Below are positions 1 through 9,116 of a stretch of 64,000 nt of DNA, in pieces. The notes beneath the pieces were generated by a model that saw nothing but the letters and a program-made list of their open reading frames with translations, did no database searches and was not told the DNA's origin. Position 1 is the first letter of the stretch; every line of letters starts with the position of its first letter. This DNA is from an uncultured Gammaproteobacteria bacterium (lineage in GTDB: Bacteria; Pseudomonadota; Gammaproteobacteria; Pseudomonadales; Pseudohongiellaceae), in contig CAJXRP010000014.1 in NCBI GenBank assembly GCA_913060495.1, positions 33,358-97,357 on the forward strand, written 5' to 3'. A program made the translations under genes and the position numbers.

Positions 1-48
1 GCATCTATACTCGAAAAATTCCTTTATTTCAGACGCGACGCCTCCTAA
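1..48 (+). CDS. accD: Probable C-terminal tail of acetyl-CoA carboxylase beta subunit (partial)
   Basis: The first 48 bases read open in frame 1 as ASILEKFLYFRRDAS followed by TAA at 46-48. The fragment is too short for homology by eye. The next gene is folC, and accD sits directly before folC in many gammaproteobacteria, and the helical ILEKFL-type ending is compatible with an AccD tail. The assignment rests mainly on synteny; it could be the tail of another gene. Confidence 0.4.
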   Translation, partial: ASILEKFLYFRRDAS

Positions 49-66
49 CCCAGTAGAGCTAAAGCA

Positions 67-1380
67 ATGCCCGCTAAAGGTAGTTCTCTAGAGAGCTGGT
101 TGCAGTATATTTCTAATGTGCACCCGCGCGAGATCGAATTAGGCCTTGGTCGTACTCAGAGAGTTGCTGCTACTCTTGGATTGACCAAACCTGCACCATT
201 AGTTGTTACTGTTGCTGGCACTAATGGCAAGGGCTCCTGCGTAGCGGCGATGGAAGCTATCCTGCAGCAGGCAGGGTTCAAGACCGGCTGCTACACCTCA
301 CCACATATTCATCTATTCAACGAACGTATTCGCATCAACGGGAATAACATCTCCGATGAGTCGTTGATTGCTGCTTTTGAGTCGATTGATGAGGCTAGAA
401 ACGACGAAACCCTGAGTTATTTCGAATTTGCCACGTTAGCGGGCCTGTATCTGTTTAGTAATAATAACGTTGAGGTAGCTCTGCTGGAAGTTGGGCTAGG
501 TGGTCGCCTCGATGCGGTCAACATCGTTGACGCGGATGTCGCATTGATCAGCAGTATAAGCATTGATCATACAGATTGGCTTGGTAAGGACATTGAGTCT
601 ATCGCCGCTGAGAAGGCTGGTATTATGAGGTCTAACAGCCCTACTGTGTTTGGGGGTGAGCTTCCGCCTAGCGCGATAGTCGAGAGGGCTGAAGAGCTGG
701 GTTCGCCTCTGTTGGTTAGTGGCGAAGATTTTCATATGCAGTTGCATGAAGGTAGTTCTAATTGGAGTTGGAGTGGGCAAGCTCAATCCAATTCGTCCCA
801 AGCGGTAAGTTACTCTGATCTGCCCCTGGGGAGTCTTATGTTAAGCAATGTAGCAGCCGCGCTGCAGGCGCTGACACTATTGCCCATACAGCTTGAGGTT
901 GATGGAGTTACTGCTGCATTAAATGAGCTTCGCTTGGCGGGTCGCTTCGAGAAGCGTAGGGATTTAAGCAGTAGCCGCTCAGTAATCTTCGATGTGGCGC
1001 ATAACCCAGATGCAATGCTACAGCTAGCCATCCGTTTGCAGAGCTACAAGGCCCATAATCAGAGGGCTGGTCGCATCGCCGCGGTGCTGGCGGTGATGGT
1101 AGATAAAGATATTGCAGGAATGATCACAGCCTTAGAATACTGCGTAGACATCTGGTATATTGCGCAGGTCGATGAGGCTCGCAGTATGGCTGCAGATGAA
1201 GTGGCACAAACCCTGAAAGACGTGGGTATACCGTCTGATAAGGGGTGTATTTTGCAATTCGACAGCGTTGAGTCGGCCTATAGGGCCGCCTGCGACCAAA
1301 CCGGCACTCAGGATACTGTCCTTGTGACGGGCTCATTCTTTACCGTCGCAGCAGTTCATGGGCTCACAGAGCAGGCCTAA
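67..1380 (+). CDS. folC: Bifunctional dihydrofolate synthase / folylpolyglutamate synthase
   Basis: FolC adds glutamate to dihydropteroate and then extends the polyglutamate tail of reduced folates in the cytoplasm, using ATP. The 437-residue length is normal for a Mur-ligase-superfamily FolC. Visible signatures are the P-loop GTNGKGS at residues 51-57, the TSPH...NERI block at about 77-88, EVGLGGRLDA at 141-150, the HTDWLG and EKAGI motifs of the central domain, and DVAHNP in the C-terminal ligase domain. It starts 18 bases after the presumed accD stop and lies ahead of dedD, cvpA and purF, a classical folate/purine neighbourhood. Nothing is missing from the family pattern. Confidence 0.96.
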   Translation: MPAKGSSLESWLQYISNVHPREIELGLGRTQRVAATLGLTKPAPLVVTVAGTNGKGSCVAAMEAILQQAGFKTGCYTSPHIHLFNERIRINGNNISDESLIAAFESIDEARNDETLSYFEFATLAGLYLFSNNNVEVALLEVGLGGRLDAVNIVDADVALISSISIDHTDWLGKDIESIAAEKAGIMRSNSPTVFGGELPPSAIVERAEELGSPLLVSGEDFHMQLHEGSSNWSWSGQAQSNSSQAVSYSDLPLGSLMLSNVAAALQALTLLPIQLEVDGVTAALNELRLAGRFEKRRDLSSSRSVIFDVAHNPDAMLQLAIRLQSYKAHNQRAGRIAAVLAVMVDKDIAGMITALEYCVDIWYIAQVDEARSMAADEVAQTLKDVGIPSDKGCILQFDSVESAYRAACDQTGTQDTVLVTGSFFTVAAVHGLTEQA

Positions 1381-1434
1381 ATAGCTAGTTACAGCAGCTA
1401 AGCAAGCGATCTTATAGATATTGAGGTACACGGC

Positions 1435-2061
1435 TTGAATCAGGGCGCCAAACAACGAATCGTCGGTACTGTCGTGCTACTCGCTCTAGCCTTAATTTTC
1501 CTGCCGATCATTTTTGATGGCGAAGGCAGTTATCAGCCTCCTGTTAGCAGTCGTATCCCAGATGCTCCCATAATTTCGATTTTGCCCGAACCCATTCCGT
1601 CGAGACCAGTTATTACCGGTACTGTTGAGACGGTCGAGCCGGACGCCGCCACGACGGTATCTCTTATCGAAGAGGTCGTCGAGTTGGTGGAAGAACCTAT
1701 CGCAGAACCTATCACGGCTAGTGTTGCAGATGAGCCGATTGCCGATGTTGAAATCACTGAATCAACAGCCATTTTTAGCCGCGAAATTCCCCAGCTTGGT
1801 GATGATGGGCTTCCCCAGGGTTGGGTTGTTCGTCTTGGATCTTTTTCTGACAGTGAAAACGCCAGTAATCTGGTGACTAGATTGCAGGATGCCGGCTATA
1901 AGGCTTATACCCGCGATATCCGCAGCGGTCAGGGAATTCTTACTGGAGTATTCGTCGGTCCTTGGTTGGATCGAGGGCAGGTAAACGAATATCAGCAGAG
2001 GCTGCAAGAAGAATTTAGTTTGGCAGGTCTGGTAGTTCGCTACGAGCTCGAGAGTCTATAG
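1435..2061 (+). CDS. dedD: SPOR-domain cell-division protein DedD
   Basis: The 208-residue protein has a short basic N-terminus, one transmembrane segment at about 9-27, a Pro/Glu/Val-rich periplasmic linker to about residue 125, and a C-terminal SPOR domain from GWVVRLGSF to the end. This is the DedD architecture. SPOR domains bind denuded septal peptidoglycan and DedD assists constriction at the division site. The start is TTG at 1435, giving MNQGAKQRIVGT; no upstream ATG in frame is better placed. Its place between folC and cvpA matches the conserved folC-dedD-cvpA-purF order. Confidence 0.9.
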   Translation: MNQGAKQRIVGTVVLLALALIFLPIIFDGEGSYQPPVSSRIPDAPIISILPEPIPSRPVITGTVETVEPDAATTVSLIEEVVELVEEPIAEPITASVADEPIADVEITESTAIFSREIPQLGDDGLPQGWVVRLGSFSDSENASNLVTRLQDAGYKAYTRDIRSGQGILTGVFVGPWLDRGQVNEYQQRLQEEFSLAGLVVRYELESL

Positions 2062-2078
2062 TAGGTTATTGATTAGCA

Positions 2079-2570
2079 ATGGCATTCAACCAAGTCGATA
2101 TAGTCATTCTAATCATTACGGTGCTCTCGTCGGCATTTGGTTTGTGGCGAGGACTGATCAAGGAAGTACTTTCCTTATTGACTTGGATCGCAGCTTTGCT
2201 GGTTTCCAGAGTATATAGTGAGCCTCTCGCTGAATTGATGAGGGGTATGATCGAAAACGATGGTATTCGTTATGTAACTGCGTTTGCCATCTTGTTTGTC
2301 ACCGTAATGATGTTAGGGACGTTTCTAAACTTCCTTATGTCAAAATTGCTTACCGTCACCGGCTTGAAGTTGGCCGACCGTTTACTGGGTGCCGCCTTTG
2401 GTGTGGCCAGAGGTGTGATAATAGTGTTGGTGATTCTGTTTATTACTAGCATGTTTGTTTCGGAAACTCAGTTGTGGCAGGAATCACAGTTAATCCCTTA
2501 TGGGATGACCTTGATTGAAAAGTCACAGGTTTTCATCGGAGATATGAATAGCGTCAGTCCGACGCCGTAA
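2079..2570 (+). CDS. cvpA: CvpA family inner-membrane protein
   Basis: This 163-residue integral membrane protein has about four hydrophobic helices and the family opening FNQVDIVILIITVLSS with the following GLWRGLIKEVLSL block. CvpA was named for its requirement in colicin V production. In other bacteria its loss sensitises cells to bile salts and envelope stress, but no biochemical activity is firmly assigned. It lies 17 bases after dedD and 24 bases before purF and is presumably cotranscribed with them. The C-terminus is short and polar. Confidence 0.92.
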   Translation: MAFNQVDIVILIITVLSSAFGLWRGLIKEVLSLLTWIAALLVSRVYSEPLAELMRGMIENDGIRYVTAFAILFVTVMMLGTFLNFLMSKLLTVTGLKLADRLLGAAFGVARGVIIVLVILFITSMFVSETQLWQESQLIPYGMTLIEKSQVFIGDMNSVSPTP

Positions 2571-2594
2571 TTACTGTTAGTCGCGGAGCGTACT

Positions 2595-4100
2595 ATGTGT
2601 GGATTGGTAGGTGTGGTTGCTAGTAAGAATGTAGGTGTTTGTCTTTATGACACGCTGACAGTGCTGCAACACCGAGGTCAGGATGCTGCGGGCATTATGA
2701 CTAGCGATAATGGCAAGCTAAATCTCCGCAAAGACAATGGCCTAGTAAAGGACGTGTTCCGTACTCGCCATATGCGTCGGCTAACCGGCAATATGGGTAT
2801 CGGCCATGTGCGTTATCCCACTGCCGGAAGCTCAAGCCCCGCACTCGCACAACCATTCTATGTAAATTCACCTTATGGTCTCTGTCTCGCCCATAACGGC
2901 AATCTAACAAACAGCAAAGAACTAAGCCGCGATCTTTTCAAAGAAGATCTTCGGCATATCAATACCGATTCGGATTCGGAAGTATTATTGAATGTATTCG
3001 CGCACGAGTTGCAGCGTCGCAATAAGATGAAGCCGCTGCCCGAAGACGTGTTCGCGGCGGTAGCCGGCGTCCACAATCGTTGCCGAGGAGGCTTTGCCGC
3101 TGTGGTTATGTTATCCGGCTATGGCATAGTCGGTTTTAGAGATAGAAATGGCATACGTCCATTAGTTTTCGGTAGCAGAGTATCTTCGAAGGGCAAGAAA
3201 GAGTACATGATTGCCTCGGAGAGCGTGGCCCTTGACTCACAGGGTTTTACTATCGAACGCGACGTTGCTCCCGGTGAGGCGGTCTACGTAGACATCGATG
3301 GAGGGCTGCATACCCAAGTTTGTACTGAGCCAGGCGTGCATGCGCCGTGTATATTTGAGCATGTATATTTCGCTCGTCCGGATTCGCTAATGGATGGCAT
3401 ATCGGTTTATAAGGCTAGGCTGCGAATGGGTGAGCGGCTCGCGGATAAGATCGAGCGCATAAGACCAGCGCATGACATCGACGTGATTATTCCTATACCT
3501 GACACCAGTCGCACAGCGGCTCTTGAATTAGCGAATCGTCTCGGACTTAAGTTTCGCGAAGGCTTTGTTAAGAATCGCTACATCGGTCGCACATTTATCA
3601 TGCCCGGGCAAAGTCAGCGTAAGAAGAGTGTGCGCCAAAAATTGAATGCTATAGATCTTGAATTTAAGGGTAAGAATGTATTGCTAGTCGATGACTCGAT
3701 CGTTCGAGGCACGACCTGTAAGCAAATCATTCAGATGGCGCGCGACGCGGGTGCCGCTAAAGTTTATTTCGCTTCCGCGGCTCCCGCTATTCGCCACCCC
3801 AATGTCTACGGTATCGACATGCCTGCGGCAGACGAGCTGATCGCGTCAGGCAAAACAGAAAAAGAAATCGAAGAGGCTATAGGGGCGGATTGGCTAATCT
3901 ATCAGGATTTAGAAGATCTGATCTCAACAGCTACAGAAGGCAATCCTGCCATCAAGCAATACGAGTGTTCTGTTTTCAATGGCGAGTATATTACTGGGGA
4001 TGTGGATGAGATATATCTAAAGCGCCTAGAAAATTTGCGTAATGATGCGGCGAAGGCAAAGAAGGCGAGCAAGAAGGCTGCGGCACAAGCTAGAGATTAA
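2595..4100 (+). CDS. purF: Amidophosphoribosyltransferase
   Basis: PurF makes 5-phosphoribosylamine from PRPP and glutamine, the first committed step of purine synthesis. The mature N-terminus MCGLVGVV places the nucleophilic Cys at position 2 (exposed after Met removal). The class II glutamine amidotransferase domain fills roughly residues 2-235 and the phosphoribosyltransferase domain follows, with the PRPP-binding loop [12 protein letters not shown] at about 366-377. The total of 501 residues is normal. The end is a short Lys/Ala-rich tail (about residues 483-501) that looks disordered and is not part of the catalytic fold. It follows cvpA in the expected operon order. Confidence 0.97.
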   Translation: MCGLVGVVASKNVGVCLYDTLTVLQHRGQDAAGIMTSDNGKLNLRKDNGLVKDVFRTRHMRRLTGNMGIGHVRYPTAGSSSPALAQPFYVNSPYGLCLAHNGNLTNSKELSRDLFKEDLRHINTDSDSEVLLNVFAHELQRRNKMKPLPEDVFAAVAGVHNRCRGGFAAVVMLSGYGIVGFRDRNGIRPLVFGSRVSSKGKKEYMIASESVALDSQGFTIERDVAPGEAVYVDIDGGLHTQVCTEPGVHAPCIFEHVYFARPDSLMDGISVYKARLRMGERLADKIERIRPAHDIDVIIPIPDTSRTAALELANRLGLKFREGFVKNRYIGRTFIMPGQSQRKKSVRQKLNAIDLEFKGKNVLLVDDSIVRGTTCKQIIQMARDAGAAKVYFASAAPAIRHPNVYGIDMPAADELIASGKTEKEIEEAIGADWLIYQDLEDLISTATEGNPAIKQYECSVFNGEYITGDVDEIYLKRLENLRNDAAKAKKASKKAAAQARD

Positions 4101-4185
4101 TTCGGTTTTCAGTCAGGACTAATACGACCGCTCTCCAGAAAGAGTGGGCATGAAAGCCGACAACAAGTTTAGAAGTGAGGCGCTA

Positions 4186-5166
4186 ATGTTATCTGTTAAT
4201 ACACAAGGCAATGCCGCGGATCAGGCCGAATTGGTAAATACGAAACTGGCGCAGCAAGTGCAGGTAATCGTAGCTGAGGTCGGTAAGGCCTTGCTAGGTA
4301 AAGATCATCAGATACGTTTGGCTTTGTGCTGCCTATTCTCCGGCGGCCACCTATTAATAGAAGACTTGCCTGGCATGGGTAAGACTACTTTGTCCTATGC
4401 GCTCGCGAAGGCGTTAGGGCTTAGCTATAACCGAATACAAGGCACTAGTGATCTGTTGCCAGCAGACATTCTCGGCATTTCGATTTTTAATCAGACTACC
4501 AGTGAGTTTTCTTTTCATCCCGGCCCTATATTCAGCCAGCTAGTGCTCGCCGATGAAATAAATCGAACTACTCCAAAGACGCAGAGTGCGCTGCTGGAGG
4601 CGATGGAAGAGAGGCAGGTTACTATTGAGGGGGAGACACGAATGTTGCCGGAACCCTTCTTCGTTATAGCCACGCAGAACCCAGTTACACTTGCTGGCAC
4701 CTATCCGTTGCCAGAATCTCAACTTGATCGCTTCCTTATGCGCCTGCGCTTGGGCTATCCGGATCAGCGTGCTGAGCGAGAATTGCTTGAGATGAACACC
4801 GAGCGAGATAAGGTCGAGGCTATCAATCAGTGTCTGTCTCTAGAAGACGTCGTAGGGTTTCGCCGTCACTCAGCGCAGGTTAATGCCAGCGACTCTTTGT
4901 TAGACTATGTGCAACGAATAATTGCTTTTACTCGAGGAAAGGATGAGTTTCATTTTGGTTTGTCGCCGCGTGGCAGTTTAGCGATCATGCGCTCCGCTAA
5001 GACTTGGGCGCTGATGTCTGGTCGGAATCATGTTATTCCCGAAGACGTGCAGGCGATATTGCCAGCAGTTGTAGAACATCGGCTGCGTGCAGTCTCTGAT
5101 GACGATGGACATAGTGGAGCTTCACTGGTGCAGCGTCTACTGAACGAAGTCGATGTGATCGAGTAG
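4186..5166 (+). CDS. MoxR-family AAA+ ATPase (first module)
   Basis: A MoxR-type AAA+ ATPase with the Walker A motif LPGMGKTT, Walker B LADEINR, the TQSALLEAMEE helix, the ATQNP sensor and a C-terminal AAA lid domain. MoxR proteins act as chaperone-like remodelers for partners encoded next to them, usually DUF58, VWA or transglutaminase proteins. Two starts are possible: ATG 4150 behind AAGAG, and ATG 4186 behind AGTGAGG with 5-base spacing. I prefer 4186 because its ribosome site is better, giving 326 residues, close to the family's usual 305-320. It heads a three-gene set with a DUF58 protein and TgpA. A second MoxR is at 15274-16233. Confidence 0.92.
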   Translation: MLSVNTQGNAADQAELVNTKLAQQVQVIVAEVGKALLGKDHQIRLALCCLFSGGHLLIEDLPGMGKTTLSYALAKALGLSYNRIQGTSDLLPADILGISIFNQTTSEFSFHPGPIFSQLVLADEINRTTPKTQSALLEAMEERQVTIEGETRMLPEPFFVIATQNPVTLAGTYPLPESQLDRFLMRLRLGYPDQRAERELLEMNTERDKVEAINQCLSLEDVVGFRRHSAQVNASDSLLDYVQRIIAFTRGKDEFHFGLSPRGSLAIMRSAKTWALMSGRNHVIPEDVQAILPAVVEHRLRAVSDDDGHSGASLVQRLLNEVDVIE

Positions 5167-5218
5167 GTCTGTCACGCCGTGGCAGCAGCTAAATCACGAT
5201 ACGCCCCGAGTAACCGCA

Positions 5219-6208
5219 ATGGCATTTAGTTTCCGGGAAGCATTCAATAAAAAATTCCAGCGCTGGATGGCGAAAAGAATTCCGCCGCGCGAGCAAGTTA
5301 CACTCAACCGCAAAAATATTTTTATCGTGCCTACGCGTAATGGCATGTTGTTTATATTTTGTTCCGGCCTCGTATTTATCGCGGCTATCAACTATGCCGT
5401 AAGCCTCGCATTTGCCTTAGCGTTCCTAATGGTGAGTATATTCATACTTTCCATATTGCATAGCTTTAACAACCTTAGTCAGCTTACCTTGACGAGTCGT
5501 TCGGCTCAGGACGTATTTTGTGGCGAGGAGGCTTGTTTTCGTGTGCAGTTGTCACGCTCACCGAAACGGCGACATGAATCGCTAGAACTTAATTTCCCAA
5601 ATTCCTTTGAGAACCCTTCAACGGCATCAACAACAAGCTATACGGATCTTGCAGTCCGAGATACTGAAGAGGTTAAAGTGTTTGCGTTTTCACATAAACG
5701 CGGTGAATTCAAGGCGCCGAGATTGCGGGTGTTAACTCGTTTTCCCCTAGGTTTGTGCCGCGCCTGGTCTGTCGTTGACCTAAACATGCATTGCCTTGTT
5801 TATCCTCGGCCCGTGCAGTTCTTGATGAATCAATTTGATTCTGGTTCTAGTGGAGGCAGCGACTCAGCGATTAATCGAGAGGGTAGTGAGGATTTTTACG
5901 GTCTTCGAGACTATGTGCCAGGTGACTCACTCAGACAGGTTGCTTGGAAAACTGTAGCCAGAGGGCAGGGGATGCAACTTAAACAGTTTGTAGACTATGT
6001 CGATAATAAAATTTGGTTAGACTGGGATATGTTTTATGGTTTCAATGTGGAGGAGAGGCTTTCACGCCTTTGCTATTGTGTTATCCAGCTATCCAAGACC
6101 GGAAATGTTTTTGGCATGCGCCTTCCTGGTTGCGAGTTCTCCCCAGCAACAGGGCCTGAGCATAGAAAGAAATTACTTCGCGCTTTAGCGCGCTTCGGTG
6201 ATCAATAG
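5219..6208 (+). CDS. DUF58 domain membrane protein (TgpA operon)
   Basis: The 329-residue protein has an amphipathic basic N-terminus, two transmembrane segments at about residues 42-84, and a C-terminal DUF58 region whose hallmark is GLRDYVPGDSLRQVAWKTVA at about residues 227-246. DUF58 proteins are structurally related to VWA domains and are almost always next to a MoxR ATPase, which probably remodels them. Biochemical function is not established. The stop codon overlaps the GTG start of the next gene by one base (TAGTG at 6206-6210), so translation is probably coupled to the transglutaminase. Confidence 0.88.
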   Translation: MAFSFREAFNKKFQRWMAKRIPPREQVTLNRKNIFIVPTRNGMLFIFCSGLVFIAAINYAVSLAFALAFLMVSIFILSILHSFNNLSQLTLTSRSAQDVFCGEEACFRVQLSRSPKRRHESLELNFPNSFENPSTASTTSYTDLAVRDTEEVKVFAFSHKRGEFKAPRLRVLTRFPLGLCRAWSVVDLNMHCLVYPRPVQFLMNQFDSGSSGGSDSAINREGSEDFYGLRDYVPGDSLRQVAWKTVARGQGMQLKQFVDYVDNKIWLDWDMFYGFNVEERLSRLCYCVIQLSKTGNVFGMRLPGCEFSPATGPEHRKKLLRALARFGDQ

Positions 6209-8271
6209 TGGAGCTTGGCTATCAAATACCACGGCCAGCGCTGATATGGATTTTAATAGCGGTAGTGCTAGTGCTTCTCCCACAGACTATCCGAATGCCT
6301 GTCTGGATAAGTGTTGTTGCATTGTTCTGTGTTTGTTGGCGGGTTCTCATCTTCAAGGGGAGGTTAGATTATCCGAGTCGTATGGTTCGAGTTGCCGTGG
6401 TCTTGTTTACGCTGATCGTCTCGTTCTCGCAGATTCGAAACATTGGCATTGGTCTTGATTCAGCCGCAAGTCTGCTAGCCCTAGGCTTTGTGTTTAAATT
6501 AATAGAGATGCGGCAGAAGCGCGACATCTATGTGGTTATTTCACTTTGCTTCGTCATGTCTATGGTGGCGTTTCTGTATTCCCAAAGTGTATTGACCACA
6601 CTCTACATCACGTTAGTAGTAGCAGTCACGATGGGAGCTATGATTGCGTTGAATCGCAATTCCCTAATCGCTGATAATAGGGGTACGGCCAAGCTAGCGA
6701 TAAAGATTGCGGTGCAGGCTCTCCCGCTTACCATCGTATTGTTTTTAGTTTTTCCTCGTATTGCGCCTCTTTGGGCGGTGCCTATGCAGACTGGTCAGAA
6801 CTCAACTGGCGTGACTGATGAGATGTCGCCGGGTGATATTAGCGCTTTGGGCCGCTCTGCTGAACTTGCCTTTCGTGTAAGGTTTGAAGATGGCGTAGAG
6901 TTGGCGCATGAACAGCTGTACTGGCGCGGGTTGGTACTCGATAATTTTGATGGCGTCACCTGGCGCCGCACGCGTAATTCTTCAGCTTACTCTGTTGCGA
7001 CTTCATTGGCCGATTTTAGGATTAGCTATGAGGACCGAATCCGCACAGTTGGCGAGCCGATAAATTACAACGTTATCCTTGAACCTACCCAACAACCTTG
7101 GTTATTTGGATTACACCTAGCTGAAGACGTCGATGATGAGTTTTTCAACGGCCGCAATTTCGAGCTTTTTAACAATGGCCGAATCACGCAGCGACTCAGT
7201 TATGACTTAAGTTCCTTTATACAGAATCAGACAGATGTACTGCTGTTGGATAGCTCGCGTAATCGAAACCTTGATCTACCGAATGACGGTAACGAGCGCA
7301 GCAGGGAATTCGCTAGAGAGTTACGCGAATCAGTATCTACTGACAGGCAATACGCGAATGCGGTGCTGATGCATTTTTTGCAGAATCAATATTTCTACAC
7401 ACTGAATGCGCCATTGCTTGGAGACAACAGGATAGATGAGTTTTTATTCGACACCATGGCAGGTTTCTGCGAACACTATGCGAGCTCTTTCACCTATCTG
7501 ATGCGAGCCGTGGGAATTCCGGCACGAGTTGTTGTTGGTTATCATGGGGCAGAAACGAATCCCTATGAGAACTATCTTATGGTGTATCAATACAACGCCC
7601 ATGCTTGGAGCGAGGTATGGTTCGAGGGGGAAGGCTGGGTGCGATTCGACCCGACGGGTGCAGTATCGCCAACTCGAATTGAGCAGGGCGTACAGGAAGC
7701 GCTACGCGATGATCCAGCATTCATGGAGGATGATCTGTTCTCTGCAGCCAGATTTGGAGGCATAGGCTGGTTAAATGCGATGCGACTTCGCCTTGACGCC
7801 ATCGAGTACGAGTGGAACGAACTCGTTGTGAATTACGATGAAGATGTGCAGTTTGAATTGTTTGAGAGACTGTTCGGAGAGGTTACAGAGCAAAAGTTGA
7901 TCCTGCTAATGTCATCGCTTGCGATAATAGTAATGATTGCTGTTGGTTTTACGGTTATCAATATCGAGCCAAGAATCCGGCGAACACCGATAGATCGTTT
8001 TTACCTTAGTGTCTGCAAGGAATTGGCAAAGATGAAATTAGTTAGGCGCAGAGGGGAGGGGCCGATTGCATTCAGAGATCGGGTCTGTGCAGAGAGGCCA
8101 GAGCTGGCTGCTGCGATGACCGAGCTTACCGAATTGTACGTAAGGCTAAACTATGTGGAGAAATACCTCAGTGAGGCTGAGCAGAAGTCTGAGTTACGAG
8201 CATTGAAAACTGTGTACTCAAAGTTGAAGGCAAAGATGCCGGCGCTGGCTGGTTTGAGGCGCGGGGTTTAA
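6208..8271 (+). CDS. tgpA: TgpA-type membrane transglutaminase-like protease (DUF3488 + transglutaminase core)
   Basis: The 687-residue protein starts with several transmembrane helices (DUF3488, about residues 10-195), continues into a periplasmic transglutaminase core, then one helix near residue 575 and a cytoplasmic DUF4129-like tail. The catalytic triad is visible: Cys421 in GFCEHYASSF, His465 in NAHAWSEVW and Asp481 in RFDPTGAV. The 44- and 16-residue spacings match those recalled for Pseudomonas aeruginosa TgpA (C404/H448/D464). TgpA is essential in P. aeruginosa and its substrate is unknown. The start is GTG, coupled to the DUF58 gene. Only three bases separate its stop from the convergent small membrane gene. 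Confidence 0.92.
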   Translation: MELGYQIPRPALIWILIAVVLVLLPQTIRMPVWISVVALFCVCWRVLIFKGRLDYPSRMVRVAVVLFTLIVSFSQIRNIGIGLDSAASLLALGFVFKLIEMRQKRDIYVVISLCFVMSMVAFLYSQSVLTTLYITLVVAVTMGAMIALNRNSLIADNRGTAKLAIKIAVQALPLTIVLFLVFPRIAPLWAVPMQTGQNSTGVTDEMSPGDISALGRSAELAFRVRFEDGVELAHEQLYWRGLVLDNFDGVTWRRTRNSSAYSVATSLADFRISYEDRIRTVGEPINYNVILEPTQQPWLFGLHLAEDVDDEFFNGRNFELFNNGRITQRLSYDLSSFIQNQTDVLLLDSSRNRNLDLPNDGNERSREFARELRESVSTDRQYANAVLMHFLQNQYFYTLNAPLLGDNRIDEFLFDTMAGFCEHYASSFTYLMRAVGIPARVVVGYHGAETNPYENYLMVYQYNAHAWSEVWFEGEGWVRFDPTGAVSPTRIEQGVQEALRDDPAFMEDDLFSAARFGGIGWLNAMRLRLDAIEYEWNELVVNYDEDVQFELFERLFGEVTEQKLILLMSSLAIIVMIAVGFTVINIEPRIRRTPIDRFYLSVCKELAKMKLVRRRGEGPIAFRDRVCAERPELAAAMTELTELYVRLNYVEKYLSEAEQKSELRALKTVYSKLKAKMPALAGLRRGV

Positions 8272-8274
8272 TCG

Positions 8275-8634
8275 TTATTGGTATGACTCGTTTGCGCGCA
8301 TAGATCTCGTATAGAGACTGCTGACAATAAACCCTAGCACTGCAATAACAAGGAACAAAAAAAGTAACAAAGCGGTACTGCTATCCATATTGAATGATCC
8401 GCCTATTGTCGCTGCTAGTAAGCCTAATAGGATCGCAATGAGCGAAAACACGCTTAGAATAAATGCTAAGCCTGATCCAATACCACGCAGCAGAGGGAAA
8501 AACTGGCTTATGGCAACAATAAAGCCGGTGGCTATTATTATCCAAAACCACAGGCCCGCACCCATCATACTATTGGAAACGGCGGCGGTTGCAATGCAGG
8601 CTATGGCAAACAGTATGCCGATAAACTTGTTCAT
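8275..8634 (-). CDS. Small four-helix membrane protein of unknown function
   Basis: A 119-residue, very hydrophobic protein with four predicted transmembrane helices (about residues 3-17, 22-45, 53-73 and 82-105) and a short charged tail. I do not recognise the family. The start at ATG 8634 has AGGA nine bases upstream; a TTG three codons earlier lacks a usable ribosome site. The stop is three bases from the convergent tgpA stop, so the two transcripts must overlap at their 3' ends. It precedes no obvious partner on its own strand and may be monocistronic. Confidence 0.7.
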   Translation of the reverse strand: MNKFIGILFAIACIATAAVSNSMMGAGLWFWIIIATGFIVAISQFFPLLRGIGSGLAFILSVFSLIAILLGLLAATIGGSFNMDSSTALLLFLFLVIAVLGFIVSSLYTRSMRANESYQ

Positions 8635-8727
8635 TTCTCGCAATCCTGTAAGGGCATGATAGCTTGCTAAGTGGCATACCCTTTGCAGATTAAAGTAAGC
8701 CAGTAGTGCAGTATTTCTGAAAGTCTG

Positions 8728-9090
8728 TCAGCCTCCGGCTAATTTAACGTTCTTAAATTTCTTATCTAATTCCTGCTTAAGCTGATCGCGATGGTCGCCC
8801 TGAATTTCGATAACTCCATTTTTGACAGTGCCCCCGGAGCCACACAGAGCCTTTAGTTTCTTTGCGAGTGCCTTAAGGTCTAGCTCACTCATTTCAAGTC
8901 CCGATACGAGTGTGACACCTTTGCCCTTCCTTCCTTTGGATTCTCTGCTGATTCTTATAGGTGGATCGATAATCTGTCTAGGATTGCCGTTATCTTGGAC
9001 GAGTCGGCACTTACATTTGCGCAGCGGCTTGTGACAGCCGGGGCAGGTGGAGGATGCTTCGGTGCTATAGACTAGGCGAGAATTACTCAT
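8728..9090 (-). CDS. yciH: SUI1/eIF1-like translation factor YciH
   Basis: The C-terminal 70 residues form an SUI1 domain with the recognisable KGRKGKGVT, CGSGGTVKNGVIEIQGDH and VKLAGG segments of bacterial YciH. YciH is a eukaryotic-initiation-factor-1 homologue reported to affect initiation fidelity. The opening SNSRLVYST is also typical. An N-terminal cysteine cluster, C16, C19, C26 and C28 (CPGC...CKC), could bind zinc; such clusters occur in pseudomonad YciH and are absent from the E. coli protein as I recall it. Length 120 residues. It sits just downstream of batD with a 26-base gap. Confidence 0.92.
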   Translation of the reverse strand: MSNSRLVYSTEASSTCPGCHKPLRKCKCRLVQDNGNPRQIIDPPIRISRESKGRKGKGVTLVSGLEMSELDLKALAKKLKALCGSGGTVKNGVIEIQGDHRDQLKQELDKKFKNVKLAGG

Positions 9091-9116
9091 GTTGGTCTGC
9101 CGCTAGTCGCGTCGTG

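Noticed and set aside
6198..6458. An 86-codon + frame overlapping the tgpA start
   Set aside because: It is a shifted frame over the tgpA transmembrane region, which is clearly coding in its own frame.
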